Below, in pieces: positions 16,672 to 25,850 of a stretch of 64,000 bases of DNA. Below the pieces are notes generated by a model, which saw only the letters and a program-made list of their open reading frames with translations, was not told the DNA's origin and did no database searches. The position numbers and the translations under genes were made by a program. Each line of letters starts with the position of its first letter. Positions within the stretch are counted from its first letter, which is position 1. The stretch comes from Endozoicomonas sp965208385. GTDB taxonomy: Bacteria; Pseudomonadota; Gammaproteobacteria; Pseudomonadales; Endozoicomonadaceae. The stretch is from the NCBI GenBank assembly GCA_965208385.1, contig CBDBOO010000050.1, positions 1-64,000 of the forward strand, given 5' to 3'.

Positions 16672-18315
16672 TTACATCATTCCGCCCATGCCACCCATTC
16701 CACCCATGCCACCCATATCAGGCATGGCAGGAGCAGAAGAATCAGCTGGTTCATCAGCAACCATTGCTTCAGTGGTGATCATCAGACCGGCAACAGAAGC
16801 AGCCGCCTGCAGAGCAGCACGAGTTACTTTAGCCGGATCCAGGATACCCATTTCGATCATGTCGCCGTACTCGCCAGTCGCTGCGTTGTAACCGTAGTTA
16901 CCCTTACCGGACTTAACCTTGTCAACAACAACTGAAGCTTCATCACCGGAGTTGGAAGCGATTTGACGGATTGGACCTTCCAGAGCACGCAGGATCAGTG
17001 CAACACCGGCTTCCTGCTCAGGGTTGATTGCATCAACCTTGATGTCGGAGAGTGCACGAATCAGGGCAACACCACCACCGGCAACCACACCTTCTTCAAC
17101 AGCAGCGCGAGTAGCGTGCAGCGCGTCTTCAACGCGAGCCTTCTTCTCTTTCATTTCTACTTCGGTAGCAGCGCCAACCTTAACGACAGCAACACCGCCA
17201 GCCAGCTTGGCTACACGTTCCTGCAGTTTTTCCTTATCGTAGTCGGAAGAAGAATTTTCAATTTCAGCGCGGACCTGCTCAACACGACCTGCAATGTCAG
17301 CCTGTACGCCAGCACCATCAACGATAGTGGTGTCTTCTTTGGTGATCTGAATGCGTTTGGCTGAACCCAGATCGTCCAGAGTAGCAGTCTCCAGAGACAT
17401 GCCTACTTCTTCAGAGATCACAGTACCGCCAGTCAGAATAGCGATATCCTGCAGCATAGCCTTACGACGGTCACCGAAACCTGGTGCTTTAACGGCAGTT
17501 ACCTTAACGATACCGCGCATGTTGTTCACAACCAGCGTCGCCAGCGCTTCGCCTTCAACATCTTCAGCGATGATCAGCAGTGGCTTGCCAGCTTTGGCAA
17601 CGGATTCCAGTACCGGGAGAAGATCACGGATGTTGGAAATTTTCTTGTCAACCAGCAGGATGAACGGGCTTTCCAGATCAGTGGACATGCTTTCCTGATT
17701 GTTGATGAAGTAAGGAGACAGGTAGCCGCGATCGAACTGCATGCCTTCTACTACGTCCAGTTCATTTTCCAGACCGGAACCTTCTTCAACGGTGATAACA
17801 CCTTCTTTGCCTACTTTCTCCATGGCTTCAGCGATGATCTGGCCAACCTGTTCATCGGAGTTAGCGGAGATAGTACCCACCTGAGCGATAGACTTGCTGT
17901 CTGCGCAAGGAGTAGACATAGCCTGAAGCTGCTTAACAACTTCAACTACAGCCTTGTCGATGCCGCGCTTCAGATCCATTGGATTCATGCCAGCAGCAAC
18001 ATACTTCAGACCTTCGTTCAGGATAGACTGAGCCAGTACAGTAGCGGTAGTGGTACCGTCACCTGCCTGATCATTAGCCTGAGAAGCAACTTCCTTAACC
18101 AGCTGAGCGCCCATGTTCTGGAACTTGTCAGACAGTTCGATTTCTTTTGCTACAGAAACACCATCTTTAGTGATGGTTGGTGCACCGAAGGATTTCTCCA
18201 GCAGTACGTTACGGCCTTTAGGGCCCAGAGTTGCTCTAACTGCGTCGGCCAGAACGTTAACGCCTTCCAGCATTTGTTTGCGAGCTTCGTCGCCAAATTT
18301 AACTAGCTTTGCCAT
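16672..18315 (-). CDS. groEL: chaperonin GroEL (Hsp60)
   Basis: 547 aa, standard length. With GroES it forms the ATP-driven folding chamber in the cytosol. Visible are the start of the equatorial domain (VNVLADAVRATLGPKGRNV), the ATP-binding GDGTTTATVLAQ with the catalytic Asp, the apical-domain region and the C-terminal GGM repeats (GGMGGMGGMGGMM). Located 67 bp after groES in the usual groES-groEL order, and ends at a strong terminator. No degradation or frameshift. Confidence 0.98.
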   Translation of the reverse strand: MAKLVKFGDEARKQMLEGVNVLADAVRATLGPKGRNVLLEKSFGAPTITKDGVSVAKEIELSDKFQNMGAQLVKEVASQANDQAGDGTTTATVLAQSILNEGLKYVAAGMNPMDLKRGIDKAVVEVVKQLQAMSTPCADSKSIAQVGTISANSDEQVGQIIAEAMEKVGKEGVITVEEGSGLENELDVVEGMQFDRGYLSPYFINNQESMSTDLESPFILLVDKKISNIRDLLPVLESVAKAGKPLLIIAEDVEGEALATLVVNNMRGIVKVTAVKAPGFGDRRKAMLQDIAILTGGTVISEEVGMSLETATLDDLGSAKRIQITKEDTTIVDGAGVQADIAGRVEQVRAEIENSSSDYDKEKLQERVAKLAGGVAVVKVGAATEVEMKEKKARVEDALHATRAAVEEGVVAGGGVALIRALSDIKVDAINPEQEAGVALILRALEGPIRQIASNSGDEASVVVDKVKSGKGNYGYNAATGEYGDMIEMGILDPAKVTRAALQAAASVAGLMITTEAMVADEPADSSAPAMPDMGGMGGMGGMGGMM

Positions 18316-18382
18316 GGTATGTAATCCTTAGCGATAATTAATCTGATGCAATCAGGTTCGGGAATATCAATAGCGTTAGCTA

Positions 18383-18676
18383 TCAGGCTTCCAGAACTGC
18401 GAAGATGTCACTTTCAGACAGTACGATCAGCTCTTCACCGTCAACCTTCACGGTGTTGGAGTCTGCATACTTGCCGAAGATGATCTTGTCACCAACGCTG
18501 ACGCCAACCGGACGCTTTTCACCATTGTCCAGAAATACACCATCACCCACAGCAACGATTACGCCCTGGTTTGGCTTTTCGGTTGCAGAACCTGGCAGTA
18601 CAATGCCACCAGCAGAGGTAGTTTCTTCTTCCTCACGACGAACGACCACGCGATCACGCAACGGACGGATTTTCAT
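18383..18676 (-). CDS. groES: co-chaperonin GroES (Hsp10)
   Basis: 97 aa, full length: MKIRPLRDRVVVRR start, the mobile loop near residues 17-32 (EEEETTSAGGIVLPGSA) and the YADSNTVKVDGEE(L) end region. It forms the heptameric lid of GroEL. GAGAGA stands before the start. It is the first gene of the groESL operon. Confidence 0.98.
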   Translation of the reverse strand: MKIRPLRDRVVVRREEEETTSAGGIVLPGSATEKPNQGVIVAVGDGVFLDNGEKRPVGVSVGDKIIFGKYADSNTVKVDGEELIVLSESDIFAVLEA

Positions 18677-18738
18677 CGATTATCTCTCCAACAGTTTGTT
18701 TATGCTGAGTTGTTTCTTTAACAGTCAGCCATCAACTT

Positions 18739-18767
18739 TAGCTAGCTCGAGAACGACATAAGTTCAA
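18739..18767 (-). promoter_or_regulatory. candidate sigma-70 promoter of groESL
   Basis: On the minus strand TTGAAC (18767-18762) and TAGCTA (18744-18739) are separated by 17 bp, about 65 bp before the groES start. The -10 is weak. A convincing heat-shock (sigma-32) promoter or CIRCE operator was not found in this region. Confidence 0.35.
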
Positions 18768-18991
18768 AAATGAACCATCGTTCCATCTTTGGCTGTTTCC
18801 GTTTTACCGGAATGTCCCCAGCCTTAAGCCGGGGATAAAAACGTGCTTCGTTGTTTTTTACCCGGATCGGTCAGACATTCTTACCCGAAAGGTTTGTCTG
18901 CCACACCCTCAGCCAAGGCTTTCCGAAGCATTAACAGGTGTTTCACTTAGTAAGGGTGATAAAGTCAATTTCAAGGTCTGAAGGGAAAAAT

Positions 18992-19468
18992 TTATTTTTT
19001 CTCTTCATCTTCCCTGGTAAAATCACCATTAATTGTCTGGTTTATTTGCTGTTGATGAATATTCCCCGGGCCTTCTTTCCTATATTCACCTTCATAAATT
19101 TCTGTTTGCTGCACCTTCCAATGGCCTGAAGATACGATCTTACCGATCAGCAATTTTCGTACACCGGGAATCAACAAAAGAACGCCCATGAAATCGGTAA
19201 TAAACCCCGGAAGCAGCATCAGCATGCCACCAAAAGCAATCATAAAGCCTTCGATCATTTCCAATGCGGGCAATTCTCCCGCCGCCATTTTCTGACGTGC
19301 CTTCACCATAGTGCTGAAACCCTGGCGACGAATAACCTGGAGCCCGATAACAGCGCCCAGTATAACCAGTGCCACCGCATTCAAAGCGCCTATAGCACTG
19401 CCCACTTTAATGAGCACTACCATTTCAAGAATCGGTAATAGAATAAAGGGTACAAAAAGGAAGCGCAT
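18992..19468 (-). CDS. fxsA: FxsA family inner-membrane protein
   Basis: 158 aa from the ATG at 19468; an in-frame ATG at 19480 gives four extra residues, but the family begins MRFLF. FxsA proteins are small membrane proteins; in E. coli, overexpression blocks F-plasmid exclusion of phage T7. The sequence shows three to four hydrophobic segments and the family signatures QVIRRQGF, KMAAGELPALEMIEG and LLLPGFITDFMGVLLLIPGVR. The charged C-tail is cytosolic. It lies upstream of groESL in the same direction, as in many gammaproteobacteria, but separated by the groES promoter region. Confidence 0.92.
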   Translation of the reverse strand: MRFLFVPFILLPILEMVVLIKVGSAIGALNAVALVILGAVIGLQVIRRQGFSTMVKARQKMAAGELPALEMIEGFMIAFGGMLMLLPGFITDFMGVLLLIPGVRKLLIGKIVSSGHWKVQQTEIYEGEYRKEGPGNIHQQQINQTINGDFTREDEEKK

Positions 19469-19657
19469 GTCTGGCCCCATTCATTATTGGAGATAACTAT
19501 ATGGTGACACTATCCTGTTTTTTCAAGGTACTGAACACTGAATTTCGATGTTCTGTACTTGTGCTGAATAGACTCTTGATACGTGGAATCGGGCATGCAT
19601 CATGATCAGAAAATCAGTGATTTTCACATCAATGACTTTTTCATGCTTTACCCTCTG

Positions 19658-19867
19658 TAAGGAATAGTCTCAAAATAAGTTTCGTATTTTCATCGTACAG
19701 ATCGACTTGTTAACGTAGGTTGGGCAGAGGGACGAAGCCCAACAATTCTGCCAGCACGTTCTGCTGCCAATGTTGGGCTTCACTTCGTTCTGCACCAACC
19801 TACGGTAGTGGTATGTTTTATGACGCTCTAAAGCAAATCAGGACGTTATTTTTAGACTACTCCTAAG
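19658..19867 (+). repeat. repeat family A, copy 3 (complete)
   Basis: A complete unit, TAAGGAATAGTCTCAAAATAAG at the left and TTTTTAGACTACTCCTAAG at the right, with the core GTAGGTTGGGC ... AGCCCAAC and GTTGGGCTTCAC ... CCAACCTAC arms between. It gives the best definition of the family's ends. Confidence 0.85.
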
Positions 19868-19890
19868 TAAGGTACGAATTTGTGAACGAC

Positions 19891-19924
19891 TTTAAAAACT
19901 GCAATGATCAGACCACCATTGCAG
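19891..19924 (-). terminator. terminator of the HugZ-like gene
   Basis: An 8-bp stem (CTGCAATG at 19899-19906 with CATTGCAG at 19917-19924) followed on the minus strand by TTTTTAAA, 9 bp after the stop at 19933. Confidence 0.65.
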
Positions 19925-19932
19925 GTCAGTAT

Positions 19933-20640
19933 TCAGTCTATTTTAGCCATTGCCACCAGGCGCTGACGAACTTCCATGGGTGATGATGCTGGCTCGGAAA
20001 AACCAATTCGTACCACTCTGCGGTTCAGCAGCAGATGAATTCCCTCAGAATCGACTCCGGCCATCACTGGCTGAACACCATCAGGAATCTGAATAGCTGC
20101 TTTTTTACAGTATGTGTTCAGCGCATTCTTATGGTCATCATTCATATGTTCAATCATCGAGGTGCCCGCAGAACCAAAGAAAGGGTTATTTTTGGTCATC
20201 AATGCATTATTAACCCAGAAGATCTTGCCAAAGCCACCTATATACCGCCCCCGAACCAGGTTAATCCGATAGAAGTCGAATGAGTGAGTGTTGTTGTAAT
20301 TGCGGGATTGAGGAAAGAACCGGTAATAATGTTCTGCCAATTCTTCACTCTCAACCTTTTCGGCATCCCCTACCCAGGTTAAGCGACCACCGGTATGTAC
20401 ATCATCAGTATTGCTTTCACTAATGATCAGGGACACCCTGGGATTGGCTTCAATATTTTTCGTGTGTTGAGCAATGGTACTGATCTGGATAATCGGACAG
20501 CCTTCGGCATCCAGACAGTAAGGCATGACTGAGCCAAATGGATAACCCGGAACATCAAGGGAGTGAGTAGACAGAATGCCATGGTATTCCTCAAGCATAA
20601 GTGTTCGGGCATGAAGAGCCGCTTCTTCCTTTCGATCCAT
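19933..20640 (-). CDS. HugZ-family heme-binding/oxygenase protein
   Basis: 235 aa with a split-barrel (pyridoxamine-phosphate-oxidase-like) N-terminal domain and a C-terminal DUF2470 domain. HugZ/HutZ proteins bind and degrade heme to release iron. Matching features: ARTLMLEEYHGILSTHSLDVPGYPFGSV (about 10-37), the heme-proximal region GGRLTWVGDAEKV, RGRYIGGFGKIFWV, and IEHMNDDHKNAL of DUF2470 near 165. It may help a host-associated cell take iron from host heme (inference). No heme-import genes are next to it. Confidence 0.87.
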   Translation of the reverse strand: MDRKEEAALHARTLMLEEYHGILSTHSLDVPGYPFGSVMPYCLDAEGCPIIQISTIAQHTKNIEANPRVSLIISESNTDDVHTGGRLTWVGDAEKVESEELAEHYYRFFPQSRNYNNTHSFDFYRINLVRGRYIGGFGKIFWVNNALMTKNNPFFGSAGTSMIEHMNDDHKNALNTYCKKAAIQIPDGVQPVMAGVDSEGIHLLLNRRVVRIGFSEPASSPMEVRQRLVAMAKID

Positions 20641-20814
20641 AACAGCACCCAGTTTCCTGTAATTTATTGATCTAATGATTTGTCGGCGAGTATATACGAA
20701 TGAGATCGATTATCAATAGCGTCTAATAACACTTTCCCATTATCCAAATACCATGCAGCATCGAATGTCTCTGCCGCTATATCTCTGGATATCATCATAT
20801 TGAAATAGACATTC

Positions 20815-21168
20815 ATGAAAATAAGAAAGACAATGATCTTTCCGTTCGAACAGAAACCACTCAAAAAAACATCCCGAAGTACTCTGCTTCGTACGGCTGC
20901 CAGCTGGCTGGAAACCACTATGAAGGCACTGAATGACAGCCGGAGAGTGGCTGAAAATGAAGCAGGAGCACATAAAACGGACGTTAACTCTATTTTTGAT
21001 TCTGACAATCTGTTTCTTGATACGTCAAAATTTAGAATAACACCCAATATACGCAACACCTGCTGCAGGCACCGACTGGCTAAAACCAGAATATTTCAAC
21101 CTGGACCCGGCAATAATCGATCAGCGCTCTATCCTTTTACACGTCGTGCCGGCCCTTACCACTGGTAA
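20815..21168 (+). CDS. hypothetical protein (weak)
   Basis: A 117-aa ORF rich in Arg and Ser with no domain, signal or membrane segment that I recognise. Its start has no good ribosome site, and its last 13 bases overlap the end of the convergent DUF481 gene. A 131-aa ORF occupies the opposite strand (20664-21059). Neither is certain; the 515-bp region may hold no gene. Confidence 0.25.
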   Translation: MKIRKTMIFPFEQKPLKKTSRSTLLRTAASWLETTMKALNDSRRVAENEAGAHKTDVNSIFDSDNLFLDTSKFRITPNIRNTCCRHRLAKTRIFQPGPGNNRSALYPFTRRAGPYHW

Positions 21169-22163
21169 TCAATGCCAAACTTGATCTGATTATCCAGTTT
21201 TTTACTACTGGAACCGGGGTGACTGTCATAGTCCAGCAGATGAGTCATTTTCAGTGCCAGCTGCTCAGTTAATCCCACGATAAAACTCTGTCGGGTATCA
21301 ATGATCAATGTATTGGCAGTGCCCAAACGATAGAACAGTTTATTGTTCAGCGAGTAATTAAGATTATCGAGAATTTTTTTCCTGTAACTGAGTTCCCAGT
21401 TCAGGGCGAAGTCATTATTCAATCCTTCCTCTCTATAATCTTCCCTCAGCCGCGTTAAACCGCCACTGGTTTTCAAAGCCCCATCCAGCTTTTCCCAAAA
21501 ACGGTACCCCAGACTGCTTCCTATCGCTGTACGTGCCCTCAGTGTCTCACCCGAGTCATATTTCTGATCTGCCGCGCCCTGAATAAACCAGTGTTCATCC
21601 AGGTATCGACTGTATGAATAACCCAGTATCCACTCTGTTGTTTTGACACCGTCGTCATTCTCAATATCAATATCCCATTTCAGGCTATTTTTATTCCAAA
21701 GATCATCAATATTCAGCTGCCCATCAAAACTCAGGGATAAGTCATTCTCGTTTCCCTTTTGCCCATCCAGTCCAGCACCGACGTTACCGGTAATCTGCCA
21801 GGTATCCGGAATGACTGGCTTACGACGACTAATGCCCGCCACAGGCCAGACAGCAGAAAATGTTCGCTCACGACCATTTTCATCTATGACGGAAAGCATA
21901 CTGCCCTGCCCTTTAAACTTCCTCTTTGTTGCCTGTTCTTCGCCGATGAAACTCACCCAGAAAGTTTTATCTGAATCTATTGTCTGTACGTAGCGCCATT
22001 CCAGAGTTATAACACCTGCATATAGGGTTTTGAGCGTTAACTTTCCGCCCTCCAGCCGCAGAATTTCACCACTCAATGTATCGCCATTTTCCATCCACAA
22101 CCTGTCTGCCTTTACCGGCAAGGCAAGGCAAAAACAGACAGTTATTAAAAAATATCGTCCCAC
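21156..22163 (-). CDS. DUF481 outer-membrane beta-barrel protein (YdiY-like)
   Basis: 335 aa from a GTG start at 22163, chosen because AAGGGGGA lies just before it. A signal peptide (MGRYFLITVCFCLALPVKA) is followed by an N-terminal small beta domain (DRLWMENGDTLSGEILRLEGG) and a DUF481 barrel of about 220 residues made of alternating strands. It ends in FGIDYQW, a terminal aromatic residue that BAM substrates need. YdiY-family members are acid-induced or salt-induced in E. coli; function otherwise unknown. Upstream lies a 13-bp tandem repeat. Confidence 0.83.
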   Translation of the reverse strand: MGRYFLITVCFCLALPVKADRLWMENGDTLSGEILRLEGGKLTLKTLYAGVITLEWRYVQTIDSDKTFWVSFIGEEQATKRKFKGQGSMLSVIDENGRERTFSAVWPVAGISRRKPVIPDTWQITGNVGAGLDGQKGNENDLSLSFDGQLNIDDLWNKNSLKWDIDIENDDGVKTTEWILGYSYSRYLDEHWFIQGAADQKYDSGETLRARTAIGSSLGYRFWEKLDGALKTSGGLTRLREDYREEGLNNDFALNWELSYRKKILDNLNYSLNNKLFYRLGTANTLIIDTRQSFIVGLTEQLALKMTHLLDYDSHPGSSSKKLDNQIKFGIDYQW

Positions 22164-22220
22164 TCATTTCCCCCTTGGTATGAGCCCTAATACGGGCACT
22201 CTTCCCTGATTTTTCCCATT

Positions 22221-22273
22221 GAAACAGATCCATTGAACAGGTCCATTGAACAGGTCCATTGAACAGGTCCATT
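22221..22273. repeat. 13-bp tandem repeat upstream of the DUF481 gene
   Basis: Three exact units of GAACAGGTCCATT (22235-22273) after one degenerate unit (22221-22234), about 70-110 bp before the GTG start at 22163, in the likely promoter zone. Changing unit number would change spacing there. Confidence 0.8.
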
Positions 22274-22385
22274 AAAAAGAACCGAGAAGAAAAATTCAAA
22301 GTGACAAACTGATCAAAACACCGGAAAATAACAACTTTATGGCCAGCTTAAATAGCCTTTAAAATAGCCATGTGAAATAAATATT

Positions 22386-22525
22386 ATACCACTGCCGATT
22401 TCTAATTTGCGTTGAGACAAGACAGAGTGACGAGTCATAACCATAGTTATGGCGAGTAACTCCAACACAGGAATCAGAGCCTGAAAAGGCAGCGCAATAG
22501 CATAATTAGAATTCGAAAAGGGTAT
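22386..22525 (-). repeat. repeat family B, copy 3 (inverted, shortened)
   Basis: A reverse-orientation copy of family B, about 140 bp, with several substitutions and a deletion near the left arm compared with 3348-3509. Ends ATACCACTGCCG and AAGGGTAT match the terminal inverted repeats. The most diverged copy in the window. Confidence 0.75.
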
Positions 22526-22628
22526 TACACAGTCGGTAAATTTAAGGCTGTGAAGCAAACGATGCACTCCTGTGATAGTTCACTAGTCATAAAAAAGTGC
22601 CTCAATAACAAAATACAATAGATATAAT

Positions 22629-23468
22629 ATGAAATTAAAAGCAGTAGATTTCACGTCTGAAAATGCCGAAAAGGAATTCGTTGAATCCCTGAGAACCACC
22701 GGCTTTGGTGTCTTGAAAAACCATCCTGTATCACAAGATAAAGTGAATGCCATTTACGACAGCTGGCAGACTTTTTTTAACAGCAGCCAAAAACGTGACT
22801 TTCTCTATAAAAAAGAAACTCAAGACGGCTTTTTTCCTTCAGAAATATCAGAAGTCGCCAAAGGTCAGACTGTAAAAGACATCAAGGAATATTATCATTA
22901 TTATCCCTGGGGACAATGCCCGGCCGAGCTGAAACAACAACTTTCTGATTATTATCAGGAAGCAACAGAACTGGCTTCAACCTTATTGGGCTGGGTTGAG
23001 AAGCATTCTCCATCCGATATAGTCGGACGCTATAGAGAACCACTGTCTGGTATGATCGAAAACAGCCAACAGACTTTGTTGCGTGTACTGCACTACCCAC
23101 CGTTAAAAGGTGATGAGGACGCCGGAGCAATCCGTGCCGCTGCCCATGAAGATATTAATTTGTTAACCATTCTTCCTGCGGCCAATGAACCGGGGCTCCA
23201 GGTGCAATCCAGTGACGGCGAGTGGCTTGATGTCCCCTGTGACTTCGGTAATCTGATCGTAAACATTGGCGATATGCTTCAGGAAACATCCGGTGGATAC
23301 TTCCCGTCCACCAGTCACCGGGTCATTAATCCGGAAGGCACTGATTTCAACAAATCCCGGATATCCCTGCCCCTGTTCCTTCATCCAAGACCCGAGGTTA
23401 CCCTGTCTGATCAGCATACTGCAGGTAGCTATCTGACTGAAAGACTCCGTGAGCTGGGCGTAATCTGA
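22629..23468 (+). CDS. 2OG-Fe(II) oxygenase, isopenicillin N synthase family
   Basis: 279 aa with the double-stranded beta-helix fold of the IPNS/ACC-oxidase group. The iron ligands are seen in HEDINLLTIL (His and Asp of the HxD motif), SHRV, and the 2-oxoglutarate Arg in KSRISLPLFLHP. N-terminal TTGFGVLKNHPVSQDKV is the usual N-terminal DIOX_N motif. Substrate unknown; bacterial relatives act on small molecules or in ethylene/hydroxylation reactions. No ribosome site precedes the ATG; an AT-rich TATAAT (22623-22628) abuts the start, so the true start may differ or be leaderless. Confidence 0.85.
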   Translation: MKLKAVDFTSENAEKEFVESLRTTGFGVLKNHPVSQDKVNAIYDSWQTFFNSSQKRDFLYKKETQDGFFPSEISEVAKGQTVKDIKEYYHYYPWGQCPAELKQQLSDYYQEATELASTLLGWVEKHSPSDIVGRYREPLSGMIENSQQTLLRVLHYPPLKGDEDAGAIRAAAHEDINLLTILPAANEPGLQVQSSDGEWLDVPCDFGNLIVNIGDMLQETSGGYFPSTSHRVINPEGTDFNKSRISLPLFLHPRPEVTLSDQHTAGSYLTERLRELGVI

Positions 23469-23614
23469 ATAGCCTTCCCAACAAAACTGGCAGAGCAGTT
23501 TAGTGCCCTGCCAGTTTTGACTCGGCAGCAAGCACTTCGAGTGCTAAGTGTACGATGAAGACAGATTGTAGGTTATGCTATCTCTACTCGTCATAAGATT
23601 ATGGAGCCAGACTG

Positions 23615-23935
23615 TTGTCGACCCCCTTCACACCTGCTGAAATCTGGTATTTACTGAGCCAGATTCCTTCAGGAAAAGTTGTTACCTATGGACAACTGGC
23701 CGAAATGGCTGGTGCCCGTGGCTATGCCCGGGTTGTTGGGAATGTGCTCAAGCAATTACCGGCGGGCAGTAATTTACCCTGGCACAGGGTGATAAATTCC
23801 AAAGGACAGATATCCTTCCCTGAAGACAGTTCCCGATATAATGAGCAGAAAAATCGTCTGGCTGACGAAGGTGTTACCATTTTATCGGGGAAAATCAGTC
23901 TCAGGGATTATCGATGGAATGGAGAGTTAACCTGA
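23615..23935 (+). CDS. alkyltransferase-like protein (Atl, MGMT family)
   Basis: 106 aa from a TTG at 23615, with GGAG at 23603-23606. The MGMT DNA-binding core is present: IPSGKVVTYGQLAEMAG, ARVVGNVL and PWHRVI. The catalytic Cys of MGMT is replaced by Trp56 (PWHRV instead of PCHRV), so it can bind but not dealkylate O6-alkylguanine. Such Atl proteins flag alkylated bases for nucleotide excision repair. Directly adjacent to ybaM: its stop is the base before the next ATG. Confidence 0.9.
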   Translation: MSTPFTPAEIWYLLSQIPSGKVVTYGQLAEMAGARGYARVVGNVLKQLPAGSNLPWHRVINSKGQISFPEDSSRYNEQKNRLADEGVTILSGKISLRDYRWNGELT

Positions 23936-24139
23936 ATGGAAAATGCACCTGAAGATATTGCCCTGGCCGTTGAACTCATTCGCCAGCTGGAAAATCTGGA
24001 GTACCCTGAGGAGAGCATCCTTCAGGCTATGATTCTGGTATGCAAGGATACACTGGAGAAACTGCCCGACCAGGAAAGCAGAAAAGCCTGGCAAAACAAG
24101 TTAAGCCAAGCTTTTCAGGACAAGCAATCTCTCAACTAG
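23936..24139 (+). CDS. YbaM family protein (DUF2496)
   Basis: 67 aa. The first part MENAPEDIALAVELIRQLE ... ILQAMILVCKDTLEKL resembles E. coli YbaM, a short cytosolic protein of unknown role, with a C-terminal extension of about 20 residues (QAFQDKQSLN). It begins one base after the atl stop and is probably translated with it. Its TAG stop (24137-24139) lies inside the CTAG target of the IS1182 copy, so the insertion just after the gene kept it intact. Confidence 0.75.
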   Translation: MENAPEDIALAVELIRQLENLEYPEESILQAMILVCKDTLEKLPDQESRKAWQNKLSQAFQDKQSLN

Positions 24140-25850
24140 GAGCCTGACCGAGAACAGGCTTATCTGTTAAGATAGGCCTCAAATCTTGATTCTAATAATG
24201 CCAAATGTTGCCACCACTAAAATTTAAGGACAGCCCTGTTGAATTTAATCAGCACTTGCTGTTTCCGACCAATATTTTTGATCTACTTCCCAAGCAGCAT
24301 GACTGCTATGTCTATGAAACTATTTTTCAGTACATAGATACCTCTGAAGTTGAGAGCAAGTACCATCATCTCGGCCAACATGCCTATCCTCCCAAGCTGA
24401 TCATTTCCATCCTGATCTACGCCTATAGCCATGGTGTGTTCAGCTCTCGTGAAATTGAAAAGCGATGCCGACAGGACCTGGCTTTCATGTACATCGCCCA
24501 AATGAACTGCCCTAATTTCAGGGTTCTGGGCGACTTCCGTAAAGATCACCTGACATTCTTCCATGATTGCTTTAAGCAAAGTGTCAAACTCGCTCTGGAG
24601 CTTAAAATGGCCTCTCTTGGCCATATCAGTCTTGACGGGTCTAAATTCAAAGCCAGTACGTCAAAGCACAAAGCCATGAGCTATGGTCGACTTAAGGCTA
24701 AAGAAGCAGAGCTGAGTGCTGAGATTGATGATCTGATCAATAAAGCCCGCCAGTGTGATCAGGAAGAAGACGACACTTATCAGGAGGCTAATGGCTACAG
24801 TATTCCTGAAGACTTGCAATTCAAACAAGAGCGTCTCGAGAAAATTAAGAAAGCCAAAAAGGCGCTTGAAGAGCGTGAAGAAACGCTTAATCCGGGCGAA
24901 CTGATAGACGACAAAAAACAAATCAGCTTTTCAGATCATGACGCCCGGATCATGAGCAAAAAAGGACACTGTGAATACAGCTACAACGCACAAATCAGCG
25001 TTGATAAAGATAACCAAATTATCGTTGGCCAACACGTCAGCCAGAGCGCGAATGATTTACAGGAAGTAGAGCCAGCCCTGGCGGCATTATCCGAGACCAC
25101 CGAGGGTGAAACTGTGGATAAGATGAGCTTGGACAATGGCTACAATTCGGGCTCAAATCTACAGACCCTGGACGAGAGTGGTATTGATGCCTATGTCGCC
25201 ACGGACCGTCAGGAAAAGGCCGCAGGGACAGGCCTTGAAAATTCTGACCGGAAGTTTGTCAAAGCCGATTTTACTTACGATGCCGACGCGGATGTATTTA
25301 TCTGTCCCGCCAGAAAAAAGCTCGTCACCAAGCCCCAGAGCAAGGCCAAAAGGAAAGGTTATCGTGCAGATAAAGATATATGCACAGAGTGTCCCTATCG
25401 CTCAAGATGCAGCGGCTCAAAGAAAGAAGCTGGCCGGGTGATTCGTACAGACAAATTTGAAGTCGTGCGACAGGCCATGAATAAAAAGATGGAGACAAAA
25501 GAAGCGAAGGCGGTATACGTCCATCGCAAGGTAATTGCAGAGCCACCGTTTGGTCAGATTAAGAATTCCGGTTTCCGGGGCTTTAGCCTCAGAGGTAAAG
25601 AGAAAGTAGATGCGGAATTCTCACTGGTATGCGCGGCGCACAATATGAAAAAATGTGCGACAGCGGTATCCACGGGATCAATCCGTCTTGAAGATGTAAA
25701 AAGGTTGAGAAATGCAGCATAAAGGGTAAGAAAAGGCTTGAAATGGTTAAGTATGACTAAAACTCTTCCAAAATCGATCAAATGTTGATCGATTTTGAAT
25801 TCTAGCTTTTTACTTTGACAGTGCGGGTTAATTCTCGGTCAGGCTCCTAG
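24136..25850 (+). mobile_element. IS1182-family element, copy 1 (1715 bp)
   Basis: Terminal inverted repeats CTAGGAGCCTGACCGAGAA (24136-24154) and TTCTCGGTCAGGCTCCTAG (25832-25850) frame one full transposase gene. The outer CTAG on both sides may be a 4-bp target duplication. A second copy in the same direction is at 27547-29467. It sits at the stop codon of ybaM. Confidence 0.95.
24205..25722 (+). CDS. IS1182-family transposase (intact)
   Basis: 505-aa DDE transposase. The N-terminal DUF772-type helix region includes FNQHLLFPTNIFDLLPKQHD and HAYPPKLIISILIYAYSHG; catalytic carboxylates are expected around SLDGSKFKAST (Asp), MSLDNGYNSG (Asp) and the C-terminal EPPFGQIKNSGF (Glu). A zinc-ribbon-like group CTECPYRSRC lies near 393-402. 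Full length and uninterrupted, so probably active, and the likely source of copy 2. Weak SD before the ATG. Confidence 0.93.
   Translation: MLPPLKFKDSPVEFNQHLLFPTNIFDLLPKQHDCYVYETIFQYIDTSEVESKYHHLGQHAYPPKLIISILIYAYSHGVFSSREIEKRCRQDLAFMYIAQMNCPNFRVLGDFRKDHLTFFHDCFKQSVKLALELKMASLGHISLDGSKFKASTSKHKAMSYGRLKAKEAELSAEIDDLINKARQCDQEEDDTYQEANGYSIPEDLQFKQERLEKIKKAKKALEEREETLNPGELIDDKKQISFSDHDARIMSKKGHCEYSYNAQISVDKDNQIIVGQHVSQSANDLQEVEPALAALSETTEGETVDKMSLDNGYNSGSNLQTLDESGIDAYVATDRQEKAAGTGLENSDRKFVKADFTYDADADVFICPARKKLVTKPQSKAKRKGYRADKDICTECPYRSRCSGSKKEAGRVIRTDKFEVVRQAMNKKMETKEAKAVYVHRKVIAEPPFGQIKNSGFRGFSLRGKEKVDAEFSLVCAAHNMKKCATAVSTGSIRLEDVKRLRNAA

Noticed and set aside
18677..18960. CIRCE or sigma-32 promoter before groES
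   Set aside because: No CIRCE inverted repeat and no good CTTGAA ... CCCCAT pair in this stretch.
22623..22628. TATAAT as promoter of the 2OG oxygenase gene
   Set aside because: It touches the start codon, so transcription would begin inside the gene; kept only as a note.
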